Shown: positions 53,575 to 63,000 of the stretch, piece after piece | Layout: every line of letters begins with the position of its first letter | How positions within the stretch are numbered: position 1 is the stretch's first letter | Source: DASRDU01 sp046331565 | Lineage (GTDB): Bacteria > Acidobacteriota > Blastocatellia > RBC074 | Reading direction: 5' to 3' | DNA: 64,000 nt | Assembly: GCA_046331565.1 (NCBI GenBank) | Contig: JAXLQP010000003.1 | Coordinates: 248,001 to 312,000, forward strand | The notes under the pieces: model-generated | Databases searched by the model: none | What the model saw: the letters and a program-made list of their open reading frames with translations, nothing else | What the model was told of the DNA's origin: nothing | Position numbers and translations under genes: made by a program

Positions 53575-55290
53575 ATGCTGAAAGGACTGATGCTCCTGCT
53601 GTGGCTTTGCGTTTTTGTTCCCCCGGAAGCGACAGCGCAGGATGCCAGACCCAAAGAAGAACGATGGTGGCAGAAGGTGCGCACCATTCATTCAGAGTCC
53701 GAGTTCAAAAAGCTCACCCAGGGAAAAGTCAGCATCAGTCGGGCGCGCAGCATCAGCTTTGTCGGAGGTCAGTTGCTCGGTTCTGACAGCGGCATTGTGC
53801 AGCGTCTGCCTGATGGCACGCTGCGGCCATATCCGACACTGGCTCAGTTGCCCTGCCCTGAAGTCACGGTGCTGGTCGAAGATCAGCCTTCAGTCATGCT
53901 GATCGGCACAAAATGCGGCTTTGTCGTGCTCAATGAACTGACTCAGGCAGTCAGTTACCTTGCCGGTCGGCGCTGGCTGCCGGACGATCACGTGACAGGC
54001 ATCGGGCATGAGAAACACGATGTCATCTGGATCGAAACGCCCAAGGGTTTCAGCCGCATCGAATACAAAGAGATGACGCTCGCTGACAAGGCGAAGCATT
54101 TTGAAGCTCGCGTGCGCGCCCGCCACGTGCGGCACGGTCTGACGGCTGATTCGCTGCTGCGTGTGCCTGGTGATCTGAGCAGCAATAAAACCGTGTCGAG
54201 TGACAATGATGGTTTGTGGACGGCGATGTATGTCGCGGCTGAATGCTTCCGCTACAAGGTCACGGGCGAAGCTGAAGCGCGTGAATTTGCGCGACAGGGG
54301 ATGCAGGCTTTGATTCGGCTGGAAGCCATCACCGGCATTCCGGGCTTCCCTGCCCGCTCGTTTATCAGAATCGGCGAGGACATTCAGCCGCAGGACGGCG
54401 AATGGCACACGACGTCGGACGGGCAGTGGCGCTGGAAGGGCGATACGTCATCGGATGAAATCGTCGGCCATTATTTCGTCTGGCCGATCTATTACGACCT
54501 GGTCGCGGACGAAAACGAAAAGCGGCAGATCAGCGCGCTCTCGGATCGCGTGACGACGCACATTCTGGACAACAATTATCAGTTGATTGACGTTGACGGC
54601 AAACGCACGCGCTGGGGTTTCTGGGGGCCTGATGAAATCCAGGATGACCCTGATGAAACGGGCCTGCGCGCGCTGCACATCCTCGCGCACCTGCGCGTAG
54701 CGATGCACCTGACGACTGATGCGCAGAAGCGGGCGCGGTATCAGGCAGCTTACGACGAACTGACGACGAAGCATCGTTATCACCTGCTGACGCGCAATCA
54801 GAAGATCATGGTTCCGGGTCACATCAATCATTCAGACGATGAACTGGCCTTTCTGTCTTATTACCCGCTGCTGCGTTATGAAACCGATGCGAAGCTGCGC
54901 GAGGTTTACCTGCAAAGCCTCGAACGAAGCTGGCAGATCGAACGGCCCGAACGCAATCCGCTCTGGAATTTCATTTACGCTGCGGCGAGCGGCAGCCGCG
55001 ATTTCGACCGCGAAGAAGCAGTGCTGACTTTGCGGCAGATTCCGATGGAACTGATTGAATGGACAGTCACCAATTCGCACCGGCGCGATGTGGTCTTTGA
55101 CCCGATGAATGACCGCTTCAAACGCAGACAGTCGCTGATCGTGCTGCCTTACGATGAACTGCCGATGACGAAGTGGAACGGCAACCCGTACAACCTGGAT
55201 GGCGGCAACGGCGGGCGCAGCGAGGACGACGGCGCATACTTTCTGCTGCCGTACTGGATGGGCCGGTATCACAAACTGATCGGCGAGTAA
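53575..55290 (+). CDS. Secreted protein with partial propeller and alpha-toroid-like region
   Basis: An exported protein of about 571 residues that I cannot assign to a named family. A hydrophobic N-terminus (MLKGLMLLLWLCVFVPPEAT) is a likely signal peptide, ending near TAQDA. Residues ~30-170 look like a few blades of a two-component-regulator-type propeller (GGQLLGSDSGIVQRLPDG, VMLIGTKCGFVVLNE, DVIWIETPKGFSRIE). The remainder is helical with aromatic and acidic motifs (NDGLWTAMYVAAECFRYKVT, GIPGFPARSFI, TRWGFWGPDEIQDDPDETGL, MVPGHINHSDDELAFLSYYP), reminiscent of (alpha/alpha)6 barrels that act on glycans. Start is uncertain: the frame is open upstream to 53419. Confidence 0.65.
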   Translation: MLKGLMLLLWLCVFVPPEATAQDARPKEERWWQKVRTIHSESEFKKLTQGKVSISRARSISFVGGQLLGSDSGIVQRLPDGTLRPYPTLAQLPCPEVTVLVEDQPSVMLIGTKCGFVVLNELTQAVSYLAGRRWLPDDHVTGIGHEKHDVIWIETPKGFSRIEYKEMTLADKAKHFEARVRARHVRHGLTADSLLRVPGDLSSNKTVSSDNDGLWTAMYVAAECFRYKVTGEAEAREFARQGMQALIRLEAITGIPGFPARSFIRIGEDIQPQDGEWHTTSDGQWRWKGDTSSDEIVGHYFVWPIYYDLVADENEKRQISALSDRVTTHILDNNYQLIDVDGKRTRWGFWGPDEIQDDPDETGLRALHILAHLRVAMHLTTDAQKRARYQAAYDELTTKHRYHLLTRNQKIMVPGHINHSDDELAFLSYYPLLRYETDAKLREVYLQSLERSWQIERPERNPLWNFIYAAASGSRDFDREEAVLTLRQIPMELIEWTVTNSHRRDVVFDPMNDRFKRRQSLIVLPYDELPMTKWNGNPYNLDGGNGGRSEDDGAYFLLPYWMGRYHKLIGE

Positions 55291-55317
55291 CGATTCATTC
55301 GCCTGCTGAAGTATCAC

Positions 55318-55761
55318 TCAGACAATGTCAGCAGGCGATAACGCCGTAATTCCCGTATACCTTGTGAAATCGGTTTTATTGAAAGTCATAAGGCTGGCGA
55401 TGCCGTGCACCTGCATTACTGCAACCAGCATCGCATCGTGAACCTGTACGCCCTGCACAGAATGAGTTACCACCAGCCGCCGCCATTCCTGATGAGTAGC
55501 AAAGCTTTCTGTGCGCAGTCGAAATCGTTTCTCAATCAGCCGGACTTTTCGATCTGTCAGATCAAACGAGAGTCCCAGACCGCCACGCGCCGTTATCGGG
55601 CGGGTGCAAACATTCCAGAACTCAACCAGCACCTGAGTGGTGTAACAAAGATCTTCATTTTGCCCCCGAAGTTTTCGCAAAGCCTCAAGCGCAATCTGAC
55701 GATCAGGGTCATTTTTGCTGGCAGCCCTGATGAAAATATTGGTGTCAATCAGGAAAGCCAT
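55318..55761 (-). CDS. PIN-domain toxin of a VapBC pair
   Basis: A 147-residue PIN-domain ribonuclease. The acidic Mg2+-binding set is visible: Asp in FLIDTNIFIRA, Glu in QVLVEFWNVCT, Asp in GVQVHDAMLVAV and the C-terminal FNKTDF. VapC toxins cut tRNA or rRNA when released from their antitoxin. The start overlaps the stop of the upstream antitoxin by one base (TGATG), the usual coupled layout. Length is at the upper end for the family. Confidence 0.88.
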   Translation of the reverse strand: MAFLIDTNIFIRAASKNDPDRQIALEALRKLRGQNEDLCYTTQVLVEFWNVCTRPITARGGLGLSFDLTDRKVRLIEKRFRLRTESFATHQEWRRLVVTHSVQGVQVHDAMLVAVMQVHGIASLMTFNKTDFTRYTGITALSPADIV

Positions 55762-56021
55762 CAGTCGTGGTCAAAGTAAATATCTTCGCGTGAATACGTC
55801 AGACGCGCTGGCGGAAGATGCTCCGTTCCTTCAGCCAGTGCCTCCAGATCGGCCATAAAAGCATCAGGACTCGACTCCGGCAGGCGACTGTCATCCAGGC
55901 CAAGCAGGCGCTTCAGATACTCTTCGACTGACAGGCCATTCATCGCAGCCTGGGCCGTCAGGCTGCGGGCGGTTTCGGCTGAAATTCCTTCAAGGTTCAT
56001 GGCTCTTACCTCTGGTTTCAT
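55761..56021 (-). CDS. Antitoxin partner of the PIN toxin
   Basis: An 86-residue small acidic protein directly upstream of the PIN toxin. Residues ~8-40 (MNLEGISAETARSLTAQAAMNGLSVEEYLKRLLG region) form a ribbon-helix-helix-like DNA-binding part, and the acidic Pro-rich tail (SPDAFMADLEALAEGTEHLPP) is the likely toxin-neutralising segment. It would repress its own operon. The first ATG has AGGTGG upstream; the Met at 56000 is also possible. I recognise it by context more than by sequence. Confidence 0.75.
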   Translation of the reverse strand: MKPEVRAMNLEGISAETARSLTAQAAMNGLSVEEYLKRLLGLDDSRLPESSPDAFMADLEALAEGTEHLPPARLTYSREDIYFDHD

Positions 56022-56049
56022 TCTGCCACCTGCGGTGCGGCAGGTTCAA

Positions 56050-57435
56050 TCAGTAACGCCGTCTGAGTTCTTCGTTGAGCGTTTTCAGAAAAGCCGTGAG
56101 CGGTGCAATGTCATCTTCGCTGAGGCTGATTTTCTTCAGTTCATCGTCGGCTGAGCGCACCTGCCCGGAGCGGGCCAGGTCGCTCAGGCGCCTGATTTCA
56201 TTGAGTGCGCCGTCGAGCGGGACGTAATCGCCGTTGTGCATGTACGGATAACTCGCGTCAAGGTGGCGCAGCGTCGGCGTCTTGAAGGTGCCGATCATCC
56301 GGTCAAGCAACTGGTCGTCGCTTTCGCCCGGACGACGCAGCGGCGAGGTTCTGAGGTCAATAAAGTTCCAGTAACCGAGATCGGCTTCGGCGGGTTTCTG
56401 GCGGTTCGGGTATTCACGGAACTGCGGCGAAGGGCGCACGGCGCTCGCGGCAGCGGGAATTTTCAGCGCGGCAAACGTTCCTTCGCCGTGCACGCGATCA
56501 TATTCGGCCTGCGCCATGCCGATGTTGTGATAGCTGAAATCGGTAAAGTATGGCGGCGCGTGACAGGCCACACAGTTGCCGGATGAGTTGCGGCCATCGG
56601 TGCGATAAAAAATCTTCAGTCCGGCCAGGGCCTGTGCCGTGAAACTCTTCGGGAATCTGAGCGCGCCTTTGTTTTCGAGTTCCGCAATTCCGGCGAGCAT
56701 TCGCGCAGCGAAGGCCTGGCTGCTTTCGCCCTGAGCCGGTGCCGTGTCGAGATTGTTCATGCGCACAAACTGATCGTAAGGCGAATTCATCCGGCTGTTG
56801 AGCGTGCGCATGAAATCAGCGACGGCGCGGGCGACGGCATTGACGACCTGATCGCGGGTGAGCTTTTCGACTTCGAGGCTGTAAGCTTTGCGAAAGAGTT
56901 CGCGGTAACTGCCTGCGCCCGATTCATCGCCCTTGTCGCTGAGAATGACCGCCTGAATCTGCGCGAAGGCCTGCGGCTGTTCACCGGGCAGCCAGCCCAT
57001 CGGGCGACCGGCGAACGTGCCTCTGACCAGGTCTTCCAGCGAAGCAAATTCGCCGTCGTAATGCAGGCGCGGCATGCGCGCAACATCCATCAGCGTCGGC
57101 GCGTTGCGCAGAATCAGGCGGCGCGGATCTTCAAAGCGAAACGACATCCAGCTCCGGTTGAAAAAATCGGTGTAAGCGCGAATGCCCTGCGGGTCTTCGT
57201 CAAAGAGGTGGCAGGTGTTGCAGCTTGCCGGCAGGTCGCCTTTCGGCGTTGAAAAGCGCACATCGCGGAATAACCGCTCACCCAGCGCCGCCTGCGACGG
57301 CGACACCTGAGCCGACTGCGCGCTGCCGCGAAACAGGCCGGACAACGTGACGACGACAAAGGCGACGAAAGCAGCCAGCGCCGCCCGCCGCAACAGTGAG
57401 CAGGCACGAAACACGCGTGAATCAGTTCTGGTCAT
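56050..57435 (-). CDS. Di-haem cytochrome c peroxidase/MauG-like protein
   Basis: A 461-residue exported protein. A signal helix (LRRAALAAFVAFVVVTLSG) is followed by two c-type haem sites, ASCNTCHLFD in the first half and GNCVACHAPPYF in the second, as in bacterial cytochrome c peroxidases and MauG. Conserved context includes LRNAPTLMDVARMPRLHYDG, FKTPTLRHLDASYPYMHNGDY and AFLKTLNEELRRRY. It may reduce peroxide in the periplasm or oxidise a partner protein. The ATG at 57435 has GGAG upstream and was preferred over a longer frame without signal-like residues. Confidence 0.88.
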   Translation of the reverse strand: MTRTDSRVFRACSLLRRAALAAFVAFVVVTLSGLFRGSAQSAQVSPSQAALGERLFRDVRFSTPKGDLPASCNTCHLFDEDPQGIRAYTDFFNRSWMSFRFEDPRRLILRNAPTLMDVARMPRLHYDGEFASLEDLVRGTFAGRPMGWLPGEQPQAFAQIQAVILSDKGDESGAGSYRELFRKAYSLEVEKLTRDQVVNAVARAVADFMRTLNSRMNSPYDQFVRMNNLDTAPAQGESSQAFAARMLAGIAELENKGALRFPKSFTAQALAGLKIFYRTDGRNSSGNCVACHAPPYFTDFSYHNIGMAQAEYDRVHGEGTFAALKIPAAASAVRPSPQFREYPNRQKPAEADLGYWNFIDLRTSPLRRPGESDDQLLDRMIGTFKTPTLRHLDASYPYMHNGDYVPLDGALNEIRRLSDLARSGQVRSADDELKKISLSEDDIAPLTAFLKTLNEELRRRY

Positions 57436-57548
57436 CGGGGTGATCTCCACTTTGCTGACAATGAATGCTGCGCGCCGATTAGACCACAACTGCGCGGCCA
57501 GGTGAACAGAGCCTTTTCAAAAGCGAATCCGTGAAGTCTGAACAGGGG

Positions 57549-57635
57549 CCTGGGTACGCACGCTGCCAGCGTGCCGGGTTTCGGGCGGTCGTGGTGTCCG
57601 CGAAACACAGTACGCTGGAAGCGTGCGTACCCAGG
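57549..57635. repeat. GGTACGCACGCT dyad
   Basis: CCTGGGTACGCACGCTGCCA (from 57549) faces TGGAAGCGTGCGTACCCAGG (to 57635) with one mismatch in about 24 bases. It lies between the divergent peroxidase and permease genes; no clear promoter boxes are seen around it apart from TATAGT near 57677. Confidence 0.75.
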
Positions 57636-57721
57636 AGAGGCGAGCCAAACATCCGGGTGACTGAAAGACGGCTGCCGTTGTATAGTGCACAGGACTCGAT
57701 CACCCGGCAAAGGAGTACGGA

Positions 57722-59131
57722 ATGTCCGACAAATCAGCCACCATCGAAGTAACACAGACCGGCAGAATGCGAGTGACCGTGTTGCGGCGCGCGCTGGGCA
57801 CCTGGGGCGCAGCGGCTTTTGTCGTCACCAATATGGTCGGCACCGGCATTTTTACGGTTCCGGCTTTTGTGCGCATGGCGACGGGCAACGGTTTGTCGGC
57901 GCTCGCGGTGTGGATGACGGGCGCGGGTTTGTCGCTGTGCGGCGCGCTCTGTTATGCCGAACTCGCCACGCGGATGCCTGAAGCCGGGGGCGAGTATCAT
58001 TACCTGACGCGCATCTATGGTCGGCTGTGCGGTTTTCTGAGCGGCTGGATTTCATTCTTTGTCGGCTTTGCGGCGGCGATTGCAGCTTCGGCGCTGGGCG
58101 CTTCGGCTTATGCGGGCAAGGTGCTGCCGGGCTTTGATCCGAATGTCGTGCTGATTTCACTGGGCGGATGGCGGGTGACGCTCGGCGCGGCGGCGGCGGC
58201 TCTGATGATCGGGTTGCTGACACTGTTTCATTCGAGCGGCGTGCGTCCGAGCGGCAAGCTGCAAACGCTGATTGCCGGATCGGTCATCGGCGCGGTCGTG
58301 CTGCTGGTCGTCGCCGGAACAGGCAGCGGGCGCGGCGAATGGAGCGGCGTGGTTCAGGGTTCGCCTTCAACCGGAACGTGGTGGGTGGCGCTGATTCAGG
58401 TCAGCTTTGCTTACAGCGGCTGGAATGCGGCGGCGTACCTGGCCGGTGAAGTCGTCAACCCGCGCCACACGCTGCCGCGTGCGCTGATCGGCGGCACGCT
58501 GGCAGTCGGCGTGTTGTACCTCGCGCTCAATGTGCTGTTTTTATATGCCATCCCCGCTGATTCGTGGCAGGCCATCATCGCCGTCGGAAATGATGCCGCG
58601 CAGCGTTTGTTCGGCTCTGACGGCGCGCAGATCGTCAGCTCCATCATTGCGCTGACCATCATCGGTTCAGTCAGCGCGATGGTCGCCGCCGGGCCGCGTG
58701 TTTATTATGCGATGGCGCGTGACGGGCTGGCGCATTCGGCTTTCGGCGATCTGCACCGGCGCACCGGCACGCCCGTGATTGCGCTGTTCACGCAGGCGGT
58801 GGTTTCGATGCTGCTCGCGCTGACCGGAGCCTTTGAGGCGCTGCTGACTTACGCCGGAGCCGCGCTGTCGCTGTTTACGGGCCTGGCGGTCGCGGCGCTT
58901 TATCTCATCCGGCGCAACTCGAAAGACAATCCGCCGCACGTCTTTCTGACGCCGGGTTATCCGGTCACTCCGGCCATTTTTCTGTCGCTGACGCTGATCG
59001 CCTTTATTGAAGGCCTCAGGGAACGCCCCTGGCCAACGGGCGCGGCGCTCCTGACCGTCCTGGTCGGCGTCGGAGTCTATTTCATTGCCTGTCGTCGCGG
59101 CTGGCTGAGCGAAGGGCAGGAAGAAAACTGA
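57722..59131 (+). CDS. APC-family amino acid permease
   Basis: A 469-residue inner-membrane transporter with about twelve hydrophobic helices. The unwound first helix motif is AAFVVTNMVGTGIFTVPAFV, typical of amino acid-polyamine-organocation permeases, and the following ALCYAELATRMPEAGGEYHYL is the conserved helix 2-3 region. It probably exchanges or imports amino acids; the substrate cannot be named. AAGGAG precedes the ATG. No partner genes. Confidence 0.9.
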   Translation: MSDKSATIEVTQTGRMRVTVLRRALGTWGAAAFVVTNMVGTGIFTVPAFVRMATGNGLSALAVWMTGAGLSLCGALCYAELATRMPEAGGEYHYLTRIYGRLCGFLSGWISFFVGFAAAIAASALGASAYAGKVLPGFDPNVVLISLGGWRVTLGAAAAALMIGLLTLFHSSGVRPSGKLQTLIAGSVIGAVVLLVVAGTGSGRGEWSGVVQGSPSTGTWWVALIQVSFAYSGWNAAAYLAGEVVNPRHTLPRALIGGTLAVGVLYLALNVLFLYAIPADSWQAIIAVGNDAAQRLFGSDGAQIVSSIIALTIIGSVSAMVAAGPRVYYAMARDGLAHSAFGDLHRRTGTPVIALFTQAVVSMLLALTGAFEALLTYAGAALSLFTGLAVAALYLIRRNSKDNPPHVFLTPGYPVTPAIFLSLTLIAFIEGLRERPWPTGAALLTVLVGVGVYFIACRRGWLSEGQEEN

Positions 59132-59144
59132 GCATCACTGACTC

Positions 59145-59221
59145 TCTCTGTTTTACCTCTGCGCGCTCTGCGCCTCTGCGAGAAACTTATTCTCACGCAG
59201 AGGCGCAGAGGCACAGAGAAG
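59145..59221. repeat. CTCTGCG dyad element, copy 3
   Basis: CTCTGCGCGCTCTGCGCCTC faces CAGAGGCGCAGAGGCACAGA with a short loop, followed by an AAGAAGA purine tract (59217-59250). Same family as 27582 and 32905. Confidence 0.78.
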
Positions 59222-59324
59222 AAGAAAAGAAGAGAAAAGAGAGAAGAAAGAGTTCAGGTGAGAAGGCCAGCAACTTGCAGTCAGTTCATCAAACATCATC
59301 CATTTCACATCCGGAGCAACTACC

Positions 59325-59963
59325 ATGAAAAAGCTGGGCATTATTCTGCTCGCCTTGTTCGTCATTCCCGTCATCGCGCAGCAGCCGCAATCGGGGCAGT
59401 CGCGCGGCAATCGCACGCCTGATGAGTACGTCAAACTGCTGGAATCAGAACGCCGCGTCAGCGAGCTTCAGGTTGACCGGGTAATTGAAGCGCTGAAGAT
59501 CAAACCAGGTCAGAAGATTGCTGACCTCGGCGCAGGCTCAGGGCTTTTCACGCGACCCATTGCCGCCAAGCTGGCAGGCAAAGGCATCGTTTACGCGATT
59601 GACATTGACCCCGAACTGCTCAAACACATCGCAAAGACCGCCCAGGAACAGAAACTCTCAAACATCCGCACGGTACTTGGCACTGAGACTGATCCAAAGC
59701 TGCCTGAACCGGTTGATCTGATCGTCATCATTGACACGCTGCACCACATTCAGAACCAGCCGACCTATCTGAAAAATCTGAAACGCTACCTGCGGCCTGA
59801 CGGACGCCTGGCGATTATTGATTTCACGAATGACTGGCCCGTCGGGCACGAGAAGATGAAATACACGCTCGACGATCTGGAAGGATGGATGAAGGCCGCC
59901 GGGTACAAACGCACCGAGAAATTCGATTTTCTCAACAACGATTTCTTCGTCGTTTACAAATAG
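59325..59963 (+). CDS. Exported SAM-dependent methyltransferase-like protein
   Basis: A 212-residue protein with a signal peptide (KLGIILLALFVIPVIAQQ) directly in front of a class I methyltransferase domain: motif I KIADLGAGSGLFTRPIA, acidic residue in VYAIDIDPELL, motif IV DLIVIIDTLHHIQN and motif VI YLRPDGRLAIIDFTN. The ATG has CCGGAG upstream. SAM is not expected in the periplasm, so either the leader is a membrane anchor with the domain inside, or the protein binds another ligand. Its stop is close to a long dyad shared with the convergent CHAT gene. Confidence 0.82.
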   Translation: MKKLGIILLALFVIPVIAQQPQSGQSRGNRTPDEYVKLLESERRVSELQVDRVIEALKIKPGQKIADLGAGSGLFTRPIAAKLAGKGIVYAIDIDPELLKHIAKTAQEQKLSNIRTVLGTETDPKLPEPVDLIVIIDTLHHIQNQPTYLKNLKRYLRPDGRLAIIDFTNDWPVGHEKMKYTLDDLEGWMKAAGYKRTEKFDFLNNDFFVVYK

Positions 59964-59971
59964 GTCATCCC

Positions 59972-60086
59972 GAAAAAGTCGTTTCTTCCTGGGAGCGCGG
60001 ACATCCTGTCCGCATGTTTCTGCCTGTGGCTGGTTGCGGGAACATGCGGACAGGATGTCCGCGCTCCCAGGAAAAGATGACTTTTT
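59972..60086. repeat. Long dyad between convergent genes, likely bidirectional terminator
   Basis: Bases 59988-60018 and 60041-60071 are perfect 31-base reverse complements (core GGACATCCTGTCCGCATG). Outside them AAAAAGTC (59973-59980) is mirrored by GACTTTTT, giving an A-rich and a T-rich flank as required for terminators in both directions. Confidence 0.75.
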
Positions 60087-63000
60087 ATCGCCACTCGCCC
60101 TGAATGACGAACGCGGCCCAGTAATACGGTGACTGCCACTGCTGCTGCTGCCACATTTCAATCTGAGCGGCGCGCAATGCGGCTGCCGGACGCTCGCCAT
60201 CCCTGAGCATCTTCCGGTAAAACTTCGTCATCAGGTCTGCGGTCGCCTGATCATTGACGTTCCACAAACTGACGATGACTCTGGCCGCACCGGCATACAT
60301 AAAGCCGCGCGTCAGTCCGACGAGTCCTTCGCCTCTGACCTCCCTGCCAAGTCCCGTCTGGCACGCGCTCAAAACCACGAGTTCAGCGGGCAGCTTCAGA
60401 TTGTAAATGTCACTCGCGCGCAGAAAGCCGTCCTGCCTGCGGCCCTGTTCGTCAACGAGCGAGAGGACGAGCGCCGACAAACCCGGCTGTTCACTGTCAA
60501 GCCAGCCGTGCGTGGCGAAATGCAGATAGCGATATTGCCCAAGGTCGCCGTTGATGGCAGTTGCGCGGCTGGCCTTGAAATCAACTGCCCGCAGGCTGGC
60601 TGTTTCGGGTGCGAGGGCGAGAATCTGATCGGCTTCCTGGCGAGTGTAAGGCAGCCGCGAAATCACCAGACTGCCCGCCGCAAACTTCACCTGACTGGTG
60701 TCTTCGTGTTCGATGATTCGCGCTTTGCCCGCAGTGACAGCCTGCCGACTGGCAGCGTCAACACCTTTGTTTCGCCCCCTGCTGCGTTCATCGTTGAGAC
60801 TGAAAACCGGATCAGCGAAAACGGCCAGCAGTTTCGGCGCGGGCTGACGAGCAGCAAGTTCCTTTCTCAGTTCCGCCAGCATCGAGGCCGACGGCAGGCT
60901 GATGATTTCGTGATTCACGATCAGGGGTTGATTGTCCGTCGTCCGTTGTCCCTCGTCAGTCGTCAGTTGTCCCTTGTCGGGTGGGCGTTGGGCATTGCCT
61001 TTGACAAGTGACAACTGACCACGGACTACGGACAATTCCGGCAGCATCGCAAACGGCACATACTGCAACGCGCCGTCAGCGACGATGAGCAGGCGTTTAT
61101 TGCCGAGTTGCGAGGCCGCCGGAGCGAGAATCATCTGACTCAGTTGCCTGGCTGTTTCCGGCAGTTGCGTTTCGGCGGCGGTGACGCGGCTCTGCCATTG
61201 CTGAGACGTTTCGCCCCGGCGCCGCTGGCTGCGGGCGGTGAGCTGTGCGTAAAGCTGCCGCGCGGTCTGTTCGATCTGCTCGCGTTTCGGCAGTTCGTAA
61301 GCCGTGACTGAATTGTGTGTCACGGCCCATAAATAACTGCGTTCATCGCCGAGCGCGTATTCAAGCAGCATCACATCTGCGCTCAGAAGCTGCCGCTGAA
61401 TTTCCTCAGTGCTGAGCGGAACGGGCTGTGTGATGGCGGCGTAATGCGGGCTGCGGCGGCGAATGTCGGCCTGCACCTGCTGCAATTCATCTTCGAGCGC
61501 GCCGATCTCCTTTCTGAGTTCGGCGAACTGTTCCGGCGAATTGCGTTCAGTCAGGCGCGCGGCAGCGGCCTTGATCTGCTGCGACAGGTCGCGTTCACGT
61601 TCGAGCAGCGCGGCATCAGCCCCCTCACGAAAATCCACGCGGGCTTCAGCGAGCAGTTCAAGCAGTGAACGGGCGCGAGTGCGTTCGCTCGCCTGCAATG
61701 CGAGTGCGGCAAAACCTTCAGCCGGATGCGCCTGATCGAGCCGCATCAGCAGATCAATATTGAGTTCATAATATTTCTGCACCGAAGCGAGGTATGCCGC
61801 GCGCAACTGCTGCCCGCCCGCACTGGCACGCACGGCTTCAACCAGGGCAAGTGCGGCTTCGATCTGCTGGCGCGCCGACATCAGGTTGCCGCGTGCGCGT
61901 TCAGCGAGGGCAAGGCCGTACAGCGCGTTCGCTTCGCTGCGCCTGTCACCGATGGCCCGGTAAAGCGCCAGCGACTGATTGAAAAATTCCTGCGCCCGCT
62001 GACCGTCGCCCTGTGAAATGTGCAGAAAGCCGAGGCTGCCGAGCGTGAGCGCCTCGTTCCAGCGGTCTTCGATGGCGCGGCAGATTTGCAGGGCCTGCTC
62101 AAAATATCCGAGCGCTTTCTTGTGATCAGCCGATGCGGCGTAAAGTTCTCCGATCTTTTCGAGCGTGGCGGCTTCAAACCGGCGATTGCCGAGCTCGCGG
62201 TGCAATCTGAGCGCCTGCTGAAACTTTTCGAGAGCTTTCTGTGGTTCGTCGAGCGCGGCCCACGCGCTGCCGATGTTGGCGAGCGCGGCGGCCTCTTTGT
62301 AACGATTCCCGGCGGCGCGCCAGACCTGATGAGCCTGGGTGTAATAACTCAGCGCCTTCCGCCATTCGCCGGTCAGGCTGTTGACGTAACCGATGCTGTT
62401 GAGTTCGTCGGCCTCCCGGTCGCGGTTGCGCAACTTTCGCTGAATGGCGAGCGCCTGAAAATAGTGATCCAGCGAATTCTGAAATTCACCGAGCGCCTCG
62501 TAAACGCCGCCGATGCCGTGCAGCGTAAAGGCCATGCCGGAAAGATTATTGATCTGCCGCCACACGGCGAGCGCCTGCGTGTGATGTTCGAGCGCGCGGC
62601 GGGCCTGCCCCAGAAACAGCCAGGCCACCGCCATATTGTCGAGCGTTCTGGCTTCGGCATAAATGTCTTTCAGCACGCGCTGCTCGCGGCGGGCCTGTTC
62701 ATAATCTTCAAGCGCCCGGTGCGGATTGCCGAGGTCGTTGTTGACGTTGCCGATGAGAAAAAGTGTGTTGGCCACTTCGCGCTGCGCGGCGCCTGATCGC
62801 TGCAATTCCAGTGCCTGATGCAGGTAATCGAGCGCCCGCTTTGGCTCGCCCAGATCGCGCCAGGACTGACCGAGCGAAAGCAGCGCGTGGGCCTGCATCA
62901 CGCGGTCGCCGGTCGCCTGCCAGTGCGCAATGGCTTCCTCATACTTCGTGACTGATTTCGGCAATGATTCCGCTGTGCCCTGCTCGCGCAACTGCTCGCC

